Positions 22,578-32,600 of a stretch of DNA of 64,000 nt are shown here, one piece after another; within the stretch, counting starts at the first letter, position 1, and every line of letters starts with the position of its first letter. The notes below the pieces were generated by a model. The model made no database searches, was not told the origin of the DNA, and saw only the letters and a list, made by a program, of their open reading frames with translations. The position numbers and the translations under genes were made by a program. The stretch comes from JADFDG01 sp965232985. Its GTDB lineage: Bacteria > Pseudomonadota > Gammaproteobacteria > Pseudomonadales > JADFDG01. Where the stretch lies: NCBI GenBank assembly GCA_965232985.1, contig CBDDRC010000043.1, positions 62,001 to 126,000 on the forward strand. The letters are read 5' to 3'.

Positions 22578-22789
22578 GACAGACTTCCCCCACTCGTTTG
22601 ATTGAATGTCGCAACTCAATCATGGCACTCAGATGCCGGTGCGGCCTTGCCGCTCGGGTCGGGGGAAGTCTCTTTATAGTCGTTCAAGCGGACGTCCCTG
22701 ACGGGCCGCGGCCTGAACTCAAACGTTGGGCACCAGCGCTCGTTTGAAGTCTGAGGCGCAGTCTGTCAGCAACGTCGATGTTGCACCTG

Positions 22790-23404
22790 TTATGCCGACG
22801 GCGCAGTGTCCACGAACGATGCTCGGGTTGCGATACGCGCATACCAGGCAGCCAGACGCGGATGCGCTTGCTGCCAGCCAAGCTGCGGGAAGCGGAAGTC
22901 GGCGTAACCGAGCAGGCAGCCCAGAGCAATCTGCGGCAAGTCGATGCTGTGGTTGAGTGTATCGGCGTGCTGTTCGAACCAGGCAAAGCCCGCGTGCACC
23001 TTACGCAACTGACCGTCACACCAATCCTGCCAGCGTAGCGCCTCCGGGCGCAGCACGTTCTCATAACGCACCAGCACCAGCGCATCGGCCATGCCGTTGG
23101 CGAGCGCATGCTGGGTCAGGGCATCGAAGCGCGCATTGCCGTGCGCCGGTAACAAGCGGCCACCGCCGGCGATTACATCGAGGTATTCACAAATCACCAG
23201 CGAATCGTACAGCACGCGGCCGTCGTCGAGAGTCAGCGCCGGGATCTTGCCCAGCGGGTTGACGCGCTGCTGGTAATCGTCATGCCGTTCGTTGGGCAGC
23301 AAATGCATCGATTCGAGCGTGATGCGGTCCGCCAGGCCAAGTTCAATAGCAGCGATGCGGACCTTGCGGGCAAAGGGGGATATGGGGCTGTAGGCGAGCT
23401 TCAT
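22790..23404 (-). CDS. Glutathione S-transferase family protein
   Basis: 204 residues. Thioredoxin-like N-terminal domain: KLAYSPISPFARKVRIAA, NPLGKIPALTLDDG and LYDSLVICEYLD, the DS(L/F)-I-x-x-YL glutathione-binding signature. All-helical C-terminal domain (about 90-204). The active Ser in SPISPFARK suggests a beta/zeta-like class. The substrate is unknown. It marks the return to ordinary chromosome after the cassette zone. Confidence 0.88.
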   Translation of the reverse strand: MKLAYSPISPFARKVRIAAIELGLADRITLESMHLLPNERHDDYQQRVNPLGKIPALTLDDGRVLYDSLVICEYLDVIAGGGRLLPAHGNARFDALTQHALANGMADALVLVRYENVLRPEALRWQDWCDGQLRKVHAGFAWFEQHADTLNHSIDLPQIALGCLLGYADFRFPQLGWQQAHPRLAAWYARIATRASFVDTAPSA

Positions 23405-23470
23405 GGCGATCTTCCGCAGGATGAGGGCGAAGGTTCACGCATTTTGCCCGAATCGACAGCGCGCACAAAC

Positions 23471-23498
23471 AACAAGGCCCGCAATGTGCGGCCTTGTT
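23471..23498 (-). terminator. Hairpin terminator of the lipoprotein gene
   Basis: Arms AACAAGGCC-CGCA and TGCG-GCCTTGTT around a short loop, downstream of the stop at 23519 on the minus strand and followed by GTTTGT. The T tract is weak. Confidence 0.55.
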
Positions 23499-23518
23499 GG
23501 ATTTGCAGTGGACAACAA

Positions 23519-23947
23519 TCAGGGAATGGCAGCGAACGCGCCACCGGCCGCAGTGGCAGGGATGAATTCGAAACTGCGCTGCAAGCCGTGCAGGGCGATG
23601 CGGCCATCGGCACGGATATCGAAGCGCGAGTCGTACCAGACCGTCCCCTCATCGATCGCGATACGCAGCTCACCGTTGCCGGCGCTCCATTTACCACGGC
23701 TGGTATTGGCGTTCTCCAGCGTCAGGGTGTTGTACACGTCACCGGCAGGCAGCGCGCTGGTACGCGCGCTGACGACGAAACCGTCGGCGTAGAACCGGTA
23801 GTAGAGCGCCCCACCGCTGGCGCTGTAGGTGAGGCGGTAAATGCCGTCGTAATTCGGCGTATAGACGATATCTTTTTGCGCTGTGGTGGCGCAGGCGGTC
23901 AGCAGCAGGGCAGCGAGGGCGGCAACAGTAACGAGGATGCGCTGCAT
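23519..23947 (-). CDS. Small lipoprotein of unknown function
   Basis: 142 residues from the ATG at 23947. Lipobox LLLTAC (Cys about 19). The mature part is beta-rich: DGIYRLTYSASGGALYYRFYADGFVV, LTLENANTSRGKWSAGNGELRI and GTVWYDSRFDIRADGRIALHG, a lipocalin-like or META-like barrel pattern. Likely anchored to the outer membrane. The ligand is unknown. The gap to recD (23948-24140) holds nothing I can support. Confidence 0.7.
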   Translation of the reverse strand: MQRILVTVAALAALLLTACATTAQKDIVYTPNYDGIYRLTYSASGGALYYRFYADGFVVSARTSALPAGDVYNTLTLENANTSRGKWSAGNGELRIAIDEGTVWYDSRFDIRADGRIALHGLQRSFEFIPATAAGGAFAAIP

Positions 23948-24140
23948 GGTTATTGTTCTCCTTCCGTGGCTCGACGCGAACGCGTCTTGACTGGCGGAGT
24001 ATTCCACTCGCTGGCGGGCAGGTAGAGACGCAAAACAACCGTTCGTCACCTGCTGCAAAAATTGAGCATTTGGTATGACGCGTCTTTGCCTGCGCAGCCC
24101 TGTTTTGCTACGAACTACAGCCGAACGCGTGCATGACGGC

Positions 24141-25982
24141 TCAGCCCCATAGCGCATCCTGCAGGCCGGACGAGCGGGCGATACGTCGACTGATGGCGGC
24201 GGCAAGCAGCGCAGGATTACCGTGGATTTCCACCGCGGCGCGCGCCCGGGTCACTGCGGTGTAGATCAGCTCGCAACCAAGTATCGGCGCATCACGTTCC
24301 GGGAGGACCAGCGCAACAGTATCGAATTCCGAACCCTGCGCCTTGTGTACCGTCATCGCGAAAACGGTTTCGTGCGCCGGCAGGCGACCAAGTGGCAGCC
24401 AGCGCAGGCCGCGATCAGCCGCAACAAAACACGCTTGCAGATGACCATCCGCGGCCGGCCAGACCAGGCCGATATCACCATTGAATAACTGCACGCCGTA
24501 GTCGTTGGCGGTGATGAGCAGCGGGCGGCCACGGTAGAAGCGTTCGCGCGGATCAATGAGTCCGGCATCGGCAAGCGCCGCGGTAACGCGCGCGTTGATA
24601 CCGGCAACGCCGCGCGAACCGTCGCGCAGGGCGCAGAGCACACGGAATGCACCGAAACGTTGTGCTGCGTCCGCCACATCGGTGGCAGCAAGATAGTGCC
24701 GGTACGCGCTGACCGCGCGCACGACCAGTGCATCCAGTGCCGTCGCGTCATCGCCGGCGAACAGGCGCGTCGCCGGATCGCCGGCACAGGCAGCCAGTGC
24801 AGCGTTGGCATCGCCGGCGTTGATCGCGCGAGCCAGGGCACCAATACCGCCGTCGCCACGGAAACGATGGCTGGTGCGCAGCCGGGCAATACTGCCGGCG
24901 ATCGGCGCTGTTACTGTTACTGTCGTTGCGGCAGCCCCGTGGTCGTCTGCGTGCAAAACCGTGCGGCGACAAATATCGCCGAGCACAGCGCCGGCCTCGA
25001 CCGAGGCCAATTGATCCGCATCGCCGAGCAGCACAAGCCTGGCCGTGGCCGGCAACGCAGCCATAACGCGCGCCATCAACGGCATGTCGATCATTGAGGC
25101 TTCATCGATCACCAGCACATCGAGCGCCAGCGGATTGGCGGCATTGTGTCGTGGCCGGTGCGTGTCGGGCCGGGTGCCGATCAGCCGATGCAGGGTCGAC
25201 GCCTGCTCGGGAATGCGCATGACCTCGGCCGCCTCGCTGCCGGCGGCGCGCAGGATTGTTTTCGCTGCCCGGATCGATTCACCCAGGCGCGCAGCCGCCT
25301 TGCCGGTGGGCGCGGCGAGGCGGATACGCGGGGCCGGCAGGTTGGCCGCATCTGCCAGCGCCAACATGGCAGCGAGCATTTTGGTGACGGTGGTGGTCTT
25401 GCCGGTGCCAGGGCCACCCGTGATTACCGCCAACCGGCGTCCAAGTGCCATGCGCGCCGCCGCGCGCTGATCCGGATCGGCGTCCAGATTGCCGAATTGC
25501 GCATCGAGCACCCGTTCGATGGCGCGCGCATCGGCCAGCGGCGCATCGACAGCCCGCGCCAGCAGGCCGGCGGCGATCTCACGTTCGAAAAGAAAATATT
25601 TGGTGAAATAAAGCCGGTCAGCGGCGTCGAGCACCAGCGGCTGCGTGCAGGGGTTGCTGTTGGCGCGGGCGACCAGACCGCTGGCCATCAGTGCCGCGCG
25701 CCAGGCGGCAAGCGCCGGCGCAACGATACCGGCCCAGTTGCCGTTTGCTGTCGACCCGCCATCGCCAAGAACCGGGCGACCCGCACAACCGGCAAGGTTC
25801 AGACAGATGTCGCCGTCTGCCTGGATCCGCGACAGCGTGGCGATGGCCAGGGCAACAACAGATGCATCGACTAGCGCAGCAGATTCACCGGCAACAGCCA
25901 GCAGGTGGCGCGCGAGATGAAAATCGACATCGCGCAACGCGCCGGCGGCGCGAGCAGGGCGCAGGATATCCAGCGCCTTCAT
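24141..25982 (-). CDS. recD: Exodeoxyribonuclease V alpha chain RecD
   Basis: 613 residues from the ATG at 25982, overlapping the recB stop. SF1B 5'-3' helicase: Walker A GGPGTGKTTT (189-198), Walker B VLVIDEASMIDM, then LVLLGDADQLASVEAGAVL, and the C-terminal motif TVHKAQGSEFD. An N-terminal domain (1-110) packs against RecC in the complex. RecBCD processes double-strand ends for recombination and degrades foreign linear DNA. Last gene of the recC-recB-recD operon. Confidence 0.96.
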   Translation of the reverse strand: MKALDILRPARAAGALRDVDFHLARHLLAVAGESAALVDASVVALAIATLSRIQADGDICLNLAGCAGRPVLGDGGSTANGNWAGIVAPALAAWRAALMASGLVARANSNPCTQPLVLDAADRLYFTKYFLFEREIAAGLLARAVDAPLADARAIERVLDAQFGNLDADPDQRAAARMALGRRLAVITGGPGTGKTTTVTKMLAAMLALADAANLPAPRIRLAAPTGKAAARLGESIRAAKTILRAAGSEAAEVMRIPEQASTLHRLIGTRPDTHRPRHNAANPLALDVLVIDEASMIDMPLMARVMAALPATARLVLLGDADQLASVEAGAVLGDICRRTVLHADDHGAAATTVTVTAPIAGSIARLRTSHRFRGDGGIGALARAINAGDANAALAACAGDPATRLFAGDDATALDALVVRAVSAYRHYLAATDVADAAQRFGAFRVLCALRDGSRGVAGINARVTAALADAGLIDPRERFYRGRPLLITANDYGVQLFNGDIGLVWPAADGHLQACFVAADRGLRWLPLGRLPAHETVFAMTVHKAQGSEFDTVALVLPERDAPILGCELIYTAVTRARAAVEIHGNPALLAAAISRRIARSSGLQDALWG

Positions 25983-28900
25983 GGTGTGCCCCGGCGCTTG
26001 TCGATGTTGCCTTGCAGCAGCGCATTGATGGCAGTGATGCGTTCGACATCGGCCGGCACGTACCACTGCCCCGGCCGCGCCGGATCATCGACACTCATGC
26101 CGCGCAGGAACAGGTAATAGACGCCACCCAGATGCCGTGCCGGGTCGTAGCCTGTGCCAAGTGCGCGGCGCAGGTGGCGATGCAACGCTACCGTGTAAAG
26201 CGTGTATTGCAGATCGTAACGGCTGTGCGCGATGGCACGCGCCAGGTGCTCGCCTGTGTACCAGGTGGCATTGGGTCCGAGCTTGTTGGTTTTCCAGTCC
26301 GCCACATACCAGCGGCCATCGTGCTCGAAAATCAGGTCGATAAAACCTTGCAGCAAACCGTGCGCCGGCGCGAAGGCGAGCCGCGGGCCACGAATGCCGT
26401 CGCCCAGTCCCGGCAACAATGCTTCCAGTGCGTCGGCGCGCAGATTTTCCAGCGGATACCAGAATTCCATCTCGTTGCGACGCCGGGACGGATCGAGCAG
26501 GCGCAGATGAAAGCCGCTGGCATCAAGAGGCGCATCGAGCGTCGTTTCGATCATGCCGGCAACGGTATCGCACCAGGCCGCCGGCATGGCCCGGCGCCCA
26601 AGTTCACGCGTCACGATGTTGCGCAGCAACTCGCCGCGCGCCGTGCGGTAATCGAGATCTTCGAGGATATCGTGAAAGAGATGGCCGGTAGTGGTGCCGC
26701 CTGCGAGCGTAAATGGCGAGAGTTGCGGCGCAACTGACAATAAGGGAGCCGTGGCGTCAGCATCGATTTCGCGCCGCACACCAAGATCGCGCGCCTGATC
26801 GTGAACACCTTCGACGAGACCGGAATAACTGGTGGTGATGTACGCGCACTGAACGCGCCGGCCGGTCGTGCGTGCGGCCAGCGAGCGGGCCGATGCCGGC
26901 ATGGCGGCAACTGCCGGGACAGGCGCTGTTGCAGCCGTGGCATCGGCGATATCGATCACCCGTATCTGGTCGGGGTGCCCGGCAGCCAGGGTGTCGAGCT
27001 CGACGCGCAACTCGGCAAGAGCGAGCGATTTCATGTGCACAGCGAGCGCGTCGACATGCCTGAGGTCATCGGGCCCGTGCAGCAGGAAAGCAAGCGCTGA
27101 TCGGTCCGTGAGGTTGATGTGCCCCCAGGGGACGATGCAGTAATCCTGGGCGCGCGTCAGTGCGACATACAACAGCCGCATGTCTTCGGCGAGGCGTTCA
27201 TACTCGGCGCGGGCGACGCTGTTGTCGTCACCGGCGAGATCGACACACAACCGGCCCTGTTCATCATGGAACCGGGGGAATACTTTCTTCGCATTCACCG
27301 GTTTCGTGTCGTACATGAACGGCAAAAACACCACCGGATACTCAAGGCCCTTGCTGCGATGCAGCGTGAGTACCTGCACCAGATCCGCATCGCTTTCGAG
27401 ACGCAATTGCTGCGCCTCGGCAGCCGCGTCCGGCGCTGTCATGTTGTCTTCGAGCCAGCGCAACAGCGATTCCGGCGACGGATGTTCACGCGCAGCCTGC
27501 TGCAGCAATTCGGCGAGCTGGCCTACGTTGGTGAGCCGGCGCTCACCATCGGGTTGCGCCAGCATAACGGCCGCCGCACCGCTGCCGTGCAGGAAAGCGC
27601 GAAACATCGGCATAAAGCCGCGCGTCAGCCAGGCGTCGTGCCAGGCGTGCAGATCGCGCAGCAAGGTTTCGTAGGCGTTGTCGCCCTGCGAAGCTGCCTG
27701 CTGATCGGCAGCTTCCTCACCCAGCGCAGCAAGAAACAGCGCATCGTGCGGCCAGAGCGGGCTGACCAGTGCACGGCGCAAGGCGCGGTCGTTGGCCGGC
27801 TCGGCAATCGCGGTCAATACGTCGCGCAGCGCTGCGGCTTCCGCCGTGGCGAAGACATTTTGCGTGCCCGCCATGGCGCTGCCGATACCGATTTCGCGCA
27901 ACGCAGCCTGTACTTGCGCACCTTGCGCATGGGTGCGTACCAGCACGGCGATGTCGCGCGGTACGAGCGGTTTACCGTCACGCCGGCCACCCGCAAGCAA
28001 CGCAGCAATGCGGCGGGCAGTCTGCGCCAGAATGATCTCGGCGGCTTTCTCTTTCGATAACGAGCGCCCTTTCTCGCCGTCCGGCAAGAGCCAGAATTCG
28101 AGCGGTACCGGCACGCCGGCCGGCTCGACGAGACGTTTGCTGTCAGCGTTGCCGGCCGCCCGTGTCGGCTGGAAAGCAATGGCATCAGCAAACAGGAACG
28201 GCTCGGTACGACGCGAGAACAGCGCGTTCACGCCACCGACCAGCGGCGTCACCGAACGCCAGTTGGTGTCGAGCGAGTAGCGGCGTTGCGCGCCGGCGGC
28301 GTTGCGCGCCTGCATGTAGGCGAAGATGTCGGCACCGCGAAAACTGTAGATCGCCTGCTTCGGATCGCCTATCAGCAACAGCGCGCTGCCTTCCTGGCCG
28401 GCCGCTTCGTTGCCATGGATGCGCGCAAAAATGCCGTACTGCAGCGGATCGGTATCCTGAAACTCGTCAATCAGCACAACCGGATAACGGCGGGCGAGCG
28501 CCTGCGCCAGCCGCGCGCCGGTCGGGCCGGCGAGCGCAGCAGCCAAACGCATGATGATGTCGTCGAAAGCGGCGCTGCCGGCCTGATGCCGTGCGGTATC
28601 GAGCCGGGCTCGGATATCAGCGGCAGCGTCGGCGAGCATGGTCTGCTCGATACCGGCGCTGCCGGCCTGATAATGCGTCACGCTGGTGACGAGCGGCTCA
28701 TCCGGAAAGCAGATGCCTTTGGCCTTTTGCGCCTTGCTGATGTTGTCATCGAGTGTCTTACGCAGAAACAATTTCCCTTCCGGCGGCAATTCCAGCGCCG
28801 TGCCGGCGCACCAGGCATTGAGCGCGGCGACTGCAGCGGCGACACTCTCCGGCTTGTACGGCCCACGGCTGAGCGCCTTGAAATCGTTTATTTTCCCGGC

Positions 28901-29620
28901 GAGTGCCGCACTGCCGGCACGCCAGGCGGTAACCAGCGCGCCGCGCTGCTGCTGTAGTTTTTCTGGCGAGTAATTTTCGTATTGCAGCCTGATTCCCGGG
29001 CGCAGCAGCGGCCGAACTTTTTCATACAGAATCTGCGGCGACACAAAATGCCTGTGCGCAACAGCAGCCAGCATGTCATTGCCATAATATCGTGTTCGCC
29101 AATGATCCTGAACGGCTTGCAGTTCTCGCAATCTGTCGTCCTGAACCAGGTCGATCTCGAAGTCTTCACCGCTATCGAAAGCCTGCTCCTGCAGCGCGCG
29201 CTGACAAAAACCATGTATGGTAAAAATTGCCGCGTCATCGATAGCTGCTATTTCAAGGCGCAGGCGAATGATCGATTCATCACGCCGGCCTTCGGCGATA
29301 ATTTTCGCCAGCAATTCTCGCAATGGCATATCAAGCGTGTTGCTGCTTTCCGGCCAGGCGCGGGTGCCGCTGCGAATGCCTTCCAGCACATTCAACGCCT
29401 CGAACAGGCGCAATCGCACGCGACCGCGCAACTCTCCGGTGGCGGCACGGGTGAAGGTGACGACAAGAATGTCCTGCACGCGCCGCGGCACCTCGCCGTT
29501 GATGCCGAGCACAAGGCGCAGATAGAGCGTGGTGATCGCGTGCGTCTTGCCGGTGCCGGCGCTGGCTTCAATGAGGCGGATGCCGTCCATCGGCAGGGTT
29601 AGCGGATCGAGACGGTTCAT
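25979..29620 (-). CDS. recB: Exodeoxyribonuclease V beta chain RecB
   Basis: 1213 residues. UvrD-type helicase with Walker A EASAGTGKTHA (about 18-28), LIDEFQDTDPLQYGIF, LLLIGDPKQAIYSFRGAD and VQVLTLHRSKGLEYPVVFLP. The C-terminal nuclease domain has LQGFIDLIFEHDG and VADWKTNKLG, the Asp and Lys of the RecB nuclease active site, then YDLQYTLYTVALHR. All key motifs are present, so it should be active. Start overlaps the recC stop (ATGA). Confidence 0.97.
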   Translation of the reverse strand: MNRLDPLTLPMDGIRLIEASAGTGKTHAITTLYLRLVLGINGEVPRRVQDILVVTFTRAATGELRGRVRLRLFEALNVLEGIRSGTRAWPESSNTLDMPLRELLAKIIAEGRRDESIIRLRLEIAAIDDAAIFTIHGFCQRALQEQAFDSGEDFEIDLVQDDRLRELQAVQDHWRTRYYGNDMLAAVAHRHFVSPQILYEKVRPLLRPGIRLQYENYSPEKLQQQRGALVTAWRAGSAALAGKINDFKALSRGPYKPESVAAAVAALNAWCAGTALELPPEGKLFLRKTLDDNISKAQKAKGICFPDEPLVTSVTHYQAGSAGIEQTMLADAAADIRARLDTARHQAGSAAFDDIIMRLAAALAGPTGARLAQALARRYPVVLIDEFQDTDPLQYGIFARIHGNEAAGQEGSALLLIGDPKQAIYSFRGADIFAYMQARNAAGAQRRYSLDTNWRSVTPLVGGVNALFSRRTEPFLFADAIAFQPTRAAGNADSKRLVEPAGVPVPLEFWLLPDGEKGRSLSKEKAAEIILAQTARRIAALLAGGRRDGKPLVPRDIAVLVRTHAQGAQVQAALREIGIGSAMAGTQNVFATAEAAALRDVLTAIAEPANDRALRRALVSPLWPHDALFLAALGEEAADQQAASQGDNAYETLLRDLHAWHDAWLTRGFMPMFRAFLHGSGAAAVMLAQPDGERRLTNVGQLAELLQQAAREHPSPESLLRWLEDNMTAPDAAAEAQQLRLESDADLVQVLTLHRSKGLEYPVVFLPFMYDTKPVNAKKVFPRFHDEQGRLCVDLAGDDNSVARAEYERLAEDMRLLYVALTRAQDYCIVPWGHINLTDRSALAFLLHGPDDLRHVDALAVHMKSLALAELRVELDTLAAGHPDQIRVIDIADATAATAPVPAVAAMPASARSLAARTTGRRVQCAYITTSYSGLVEGVHDQARDLGVRREIDADATAPLLSVAPQLSPFTLAGGTTTGHLFHDILEDLDYRTARGELLRNIVTRELGRRAMPAAWCDTVAGMIETTLDAPLDASGFHLRLLDPSRRRNEMEFWYPLENLRADALEALLPGLGDGIRGPRLAFAPAHGLLQGFIDLIFEHDGRWYVADWKTNKLGPNATWYTGEHLARAIAHSRYDLQYTLYTVALHRHLRRALGTGYDPARHLGGVYYLFLRGMSVDDPARPGQWYVPADVERITAINALLQGNIDKRRGTP

Positions 29621-32600
29621 GTGTCGCCCCCGGCGGCGCCATCCTCATCCGTACTGCCCGCAACGCCGATGAGACAGGCATACAACGGCGCGAAAATCGC
29701 GGTGGCGAGCGCTGCAAAGTCTGCGTCGGCAAGCGCATTGTCCTCGTGGCCGAAACAAACCCGGAAACTGCGGTCGCGCGATTCCGATTCCGCCTGATTG
29801 TCAAAAGTGCCGAACCATTTGGCGCGGGCCGCCTTGCTTGCTGCATCAGGCGTCTTTGCGCTTGCCCAAGCTTGCGAACTTTTCGGGAAGAAGCGCAGCG
29901 GACGGGTGCCGCTCTGGTCATAAAGCGCGACCAGCATCGCAAGCAACGCCAGCGGATCGTGCTCGGGTGTGCCGATGCGGGTAGTCGTCGTTGCTGTTTC
30001 GATGATTGTCTCAACAGCCATTCCCGACTGCGCATGCGCAGCATCGCTGCCAACGCCCAGCGTAGCGCACAAGACAAGATGATCGATCCAGGCATCGAGT
30101 AGCAGACGCGCATGCGGTTTGTCTGTGGCACTGATGAGACGCTGCCGCGTACCGGCTACCGCGCCGAGCCGACCGGTCAACCGGCGGCCATCGGGCAAAA
30201 CGATATCGACATCAAGTGGCGCATATGTGTGCGCGTCGTTCGCCAATCGCTGCATAAGCGGCGCAAACCTGCTGACGCGGGCATCCCAGTCAAGCCGGGC
30301 GAACGCGCCCTGCGGCAACTCACCGCGCGCGGCCAGCAGCGTGAATTGTTCCTCGGCACTGTGCCCGGCCCGTGCGGCCGCAATCCATGCTTCATTGATG
30401 GCAAAGCTGTCGTCGAGCGCAAACGGTTCGTCATCTGCAATTTCATCGCCACTGTCGGCGTCCAGAAAAACACCGAGCCGGCGCTCAAGAAACCAGCGCG
30501 CCGGATGTTTCAGGCAGCGATGCAAATCGGTAAGCCGCAGCTGCGCGTGTGACGGCGCACCGGCAGCCTCTGCGGCTGCCGGTGCCAGCGGTGCCGGGCA
30601 GAACGCCGGCTGTGGCTGCCGGGCGCCACCGGCAGCCACAGCCGCCGGCAACCAGTCCGGGTCATAGCTGAACAAGCGCGCGTCCCGGCCATCGTACTGC
30701 CGGGGGCTGAATGGCTGCAGCGGGTGTTGCGTGATGAGCGCAGCGCAGACGGCCTGGCGCATCTCCGGATCCGGTTGCGGGCCAATGATCGTGTCGATGA
30801 GCTCGCTGACCACCACCGACGGTTGCAGCGGCGAACTGTCGCGCAACGAACGGTCGGTATAACTGATGTACAGGCAATCGCGCGCCGAGAGCAGCGTTTC
30901 CAGAAACAGATGCCGATCATCGTCGCGCCGCGAACGATCGCCACGGCGCGGGGCAGCGGCGACCAGATCGAACGTGGCTGGCGATTGCGTGCGCGGAAAA
31001 CGATCCTGGCTCATGCCGATCAGGCAAATGATGCGAAACGGCAGGCTGCGCGCCGGCGTCAGCTGCGCAAAAGTGACCAAGCCGCGCAGCAGGCCGCCGC
31101 GCGCCGCAGGCTCGCCCAGCCGCGCCGCGAAATCGGCCCGGAATACCGCAGGTGCAATGGCGCCGGTGTAGCCGGCAAGGGTGAGCTCATCAAGAAATTC
31201 GCAGGCAGCAGTGTCGATTGCGTCGACCACGCGATCCTCGTCGGAATTGCTCGCGGCGCAGAATTCGCTGAGCAATTGCGCAATCAAGGCACGCCAGCCG
31301 GCAGCATCGTGAGCACGCGACAAGCGCTGCCTGGCAACAGCCAGGGCATCAAGAAAAGACTGCAATTTTCCCAGCGCGATACCGTCACTGCCTTCGATGT
31401 CGGCATAGGGTGCCCGGCCGGCAACCAATGCCTCGCTGTCGTTCATTGCCAAGCCGAGAAACAGTCGTTCCAGTCCGAACTGCCAACTGTGCGCGGATTC
31501 GGCAGGCAGGCCGCGGGCGGCGCGATCGGCGGCGTCGAGTCCCCAGCGCACACCCGCAGCGCGCACCCAGTGCCGCAAGGCCTCCAGATCGCTTTCGCTG
31601 AGGCGGCCAAAGCGGCGGGCGATCGCCGGGGTTTCCAGCAGGCCGAGCACGTCGCTGGCAGTGAAACGGCTCTCCGGCAGCAACAGCAATTGCTGGAAAG
31701 CAGCCGCAAGTGGATGGCCGGCGCGGCGCGCAAGATCGGTGATTGCGTAGGGAATGTCGCGCGACGTGCCGCGCGCGGTACCGAATACGGCGTCGATATA
31801 GGGGGCAGCAAGATCGATGTCCGGCGTCAATACCAGCACATCGTGCGGCGCCAGCGTGGCGTCACGCTGGAAAGCATCCAGCAAACGGTCATGCAGCACC
31901 TCGATTTCGCGCAGCAAGCTGTAAGCACCATGCACCTGCACGCTGGCGTCAATCATGGCCGGCGTTGCCGCTGGCGCTGCGCTGTTCAGGAAAATATCGC
32001 GCTGCAATCGCGACAGCAGCGTATCGCCGGCCGGCTCAAGAAAAAGCTCAGGCGTGGGCTGCACGTCGTGGTCGGCCAGATCGAGAAAATACTGCTGGAT
32101 GCGGGCACCACCGTTGGCCAGCAGCGGGTTGCCGGCAGCGCCGCTGGTATCGCCATCGCCCGCATAACCCAGGTGCAGGGCGGCCACTTCGCCATAGCGC
32201 GCAAAAGCGTCGGCGCGCGCGCGCGGACGCAGCGCATCGCCCCAAAAATACGCGCTCGGGTTGAGCGCATACAAATCGATATCGGTGTGTGCCCCGAGCG
32301 CCGCCAACACGGCAACATAAACCGGCGGCAGCGCCGGCACCGCGAACACGCTCACCCGGGCCGGCAGTTTTTTTGCATCGAGCTTGCCGTTTTTGGCGGC
32401 GGCAAAGAACCTGTCCAGCAAACGCGCACGGTGCTCACCGCCGGCTTGCGCGACCACCTGCCGCCACAACAGCGCCTGCCAGCGCTCATCATCGCTCGCA
32501 TCCTGGCGCGGCCGCTCGCCCTGCTCCCAGGCCAGGATCATGTCGTGACGATAGACGAGGTACTGATCAAACAGTGCGGCAAGCCGGCGCGCCAATTGAA

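Larger units (their letters stand above)
21167..22680 (-). mobile_element. IS1111-group insertion sequence (IS110 family) in an attC-like site
   Basis: Subterminal inverted repeats AGAGACTTCCC (21170-21180) and GGGAAGTCTCT (22663-22673). Outside them lie 3 bp on the transposase 3' side and 7 bp on its 5' side, the exact geometry known for the IS1111 group. One DEDD transposase, no target duplication, and over 320 bp non-coding downstream of the transposase. A subset of IS1111 elements is known to target attC sites; this copy sits in one. Confidence 0.85.
21154..22731 (+). repeat. attC-like recombination site D, split by an IS
   Basis: Left part 21154-21166 begins with GGCTAAC (21154-21160). 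Right part 22681-22731 holds CGTTCAAGCGGACGTCCC, GACGGGCCGCGGCCTGAACTC and the core GTTGGGC (22725-22731). Joined, they form a normal attC-like site of about 64 bp resembling site C. The 1514 bp between them are an IS1111-group element. Confidence 0.65.

Noticed and set aside
27119..28060. 313-residue plus-strand frame opposite recB
   Set aside because: Antisense to RecB helicase motifs; no start signal or domain.
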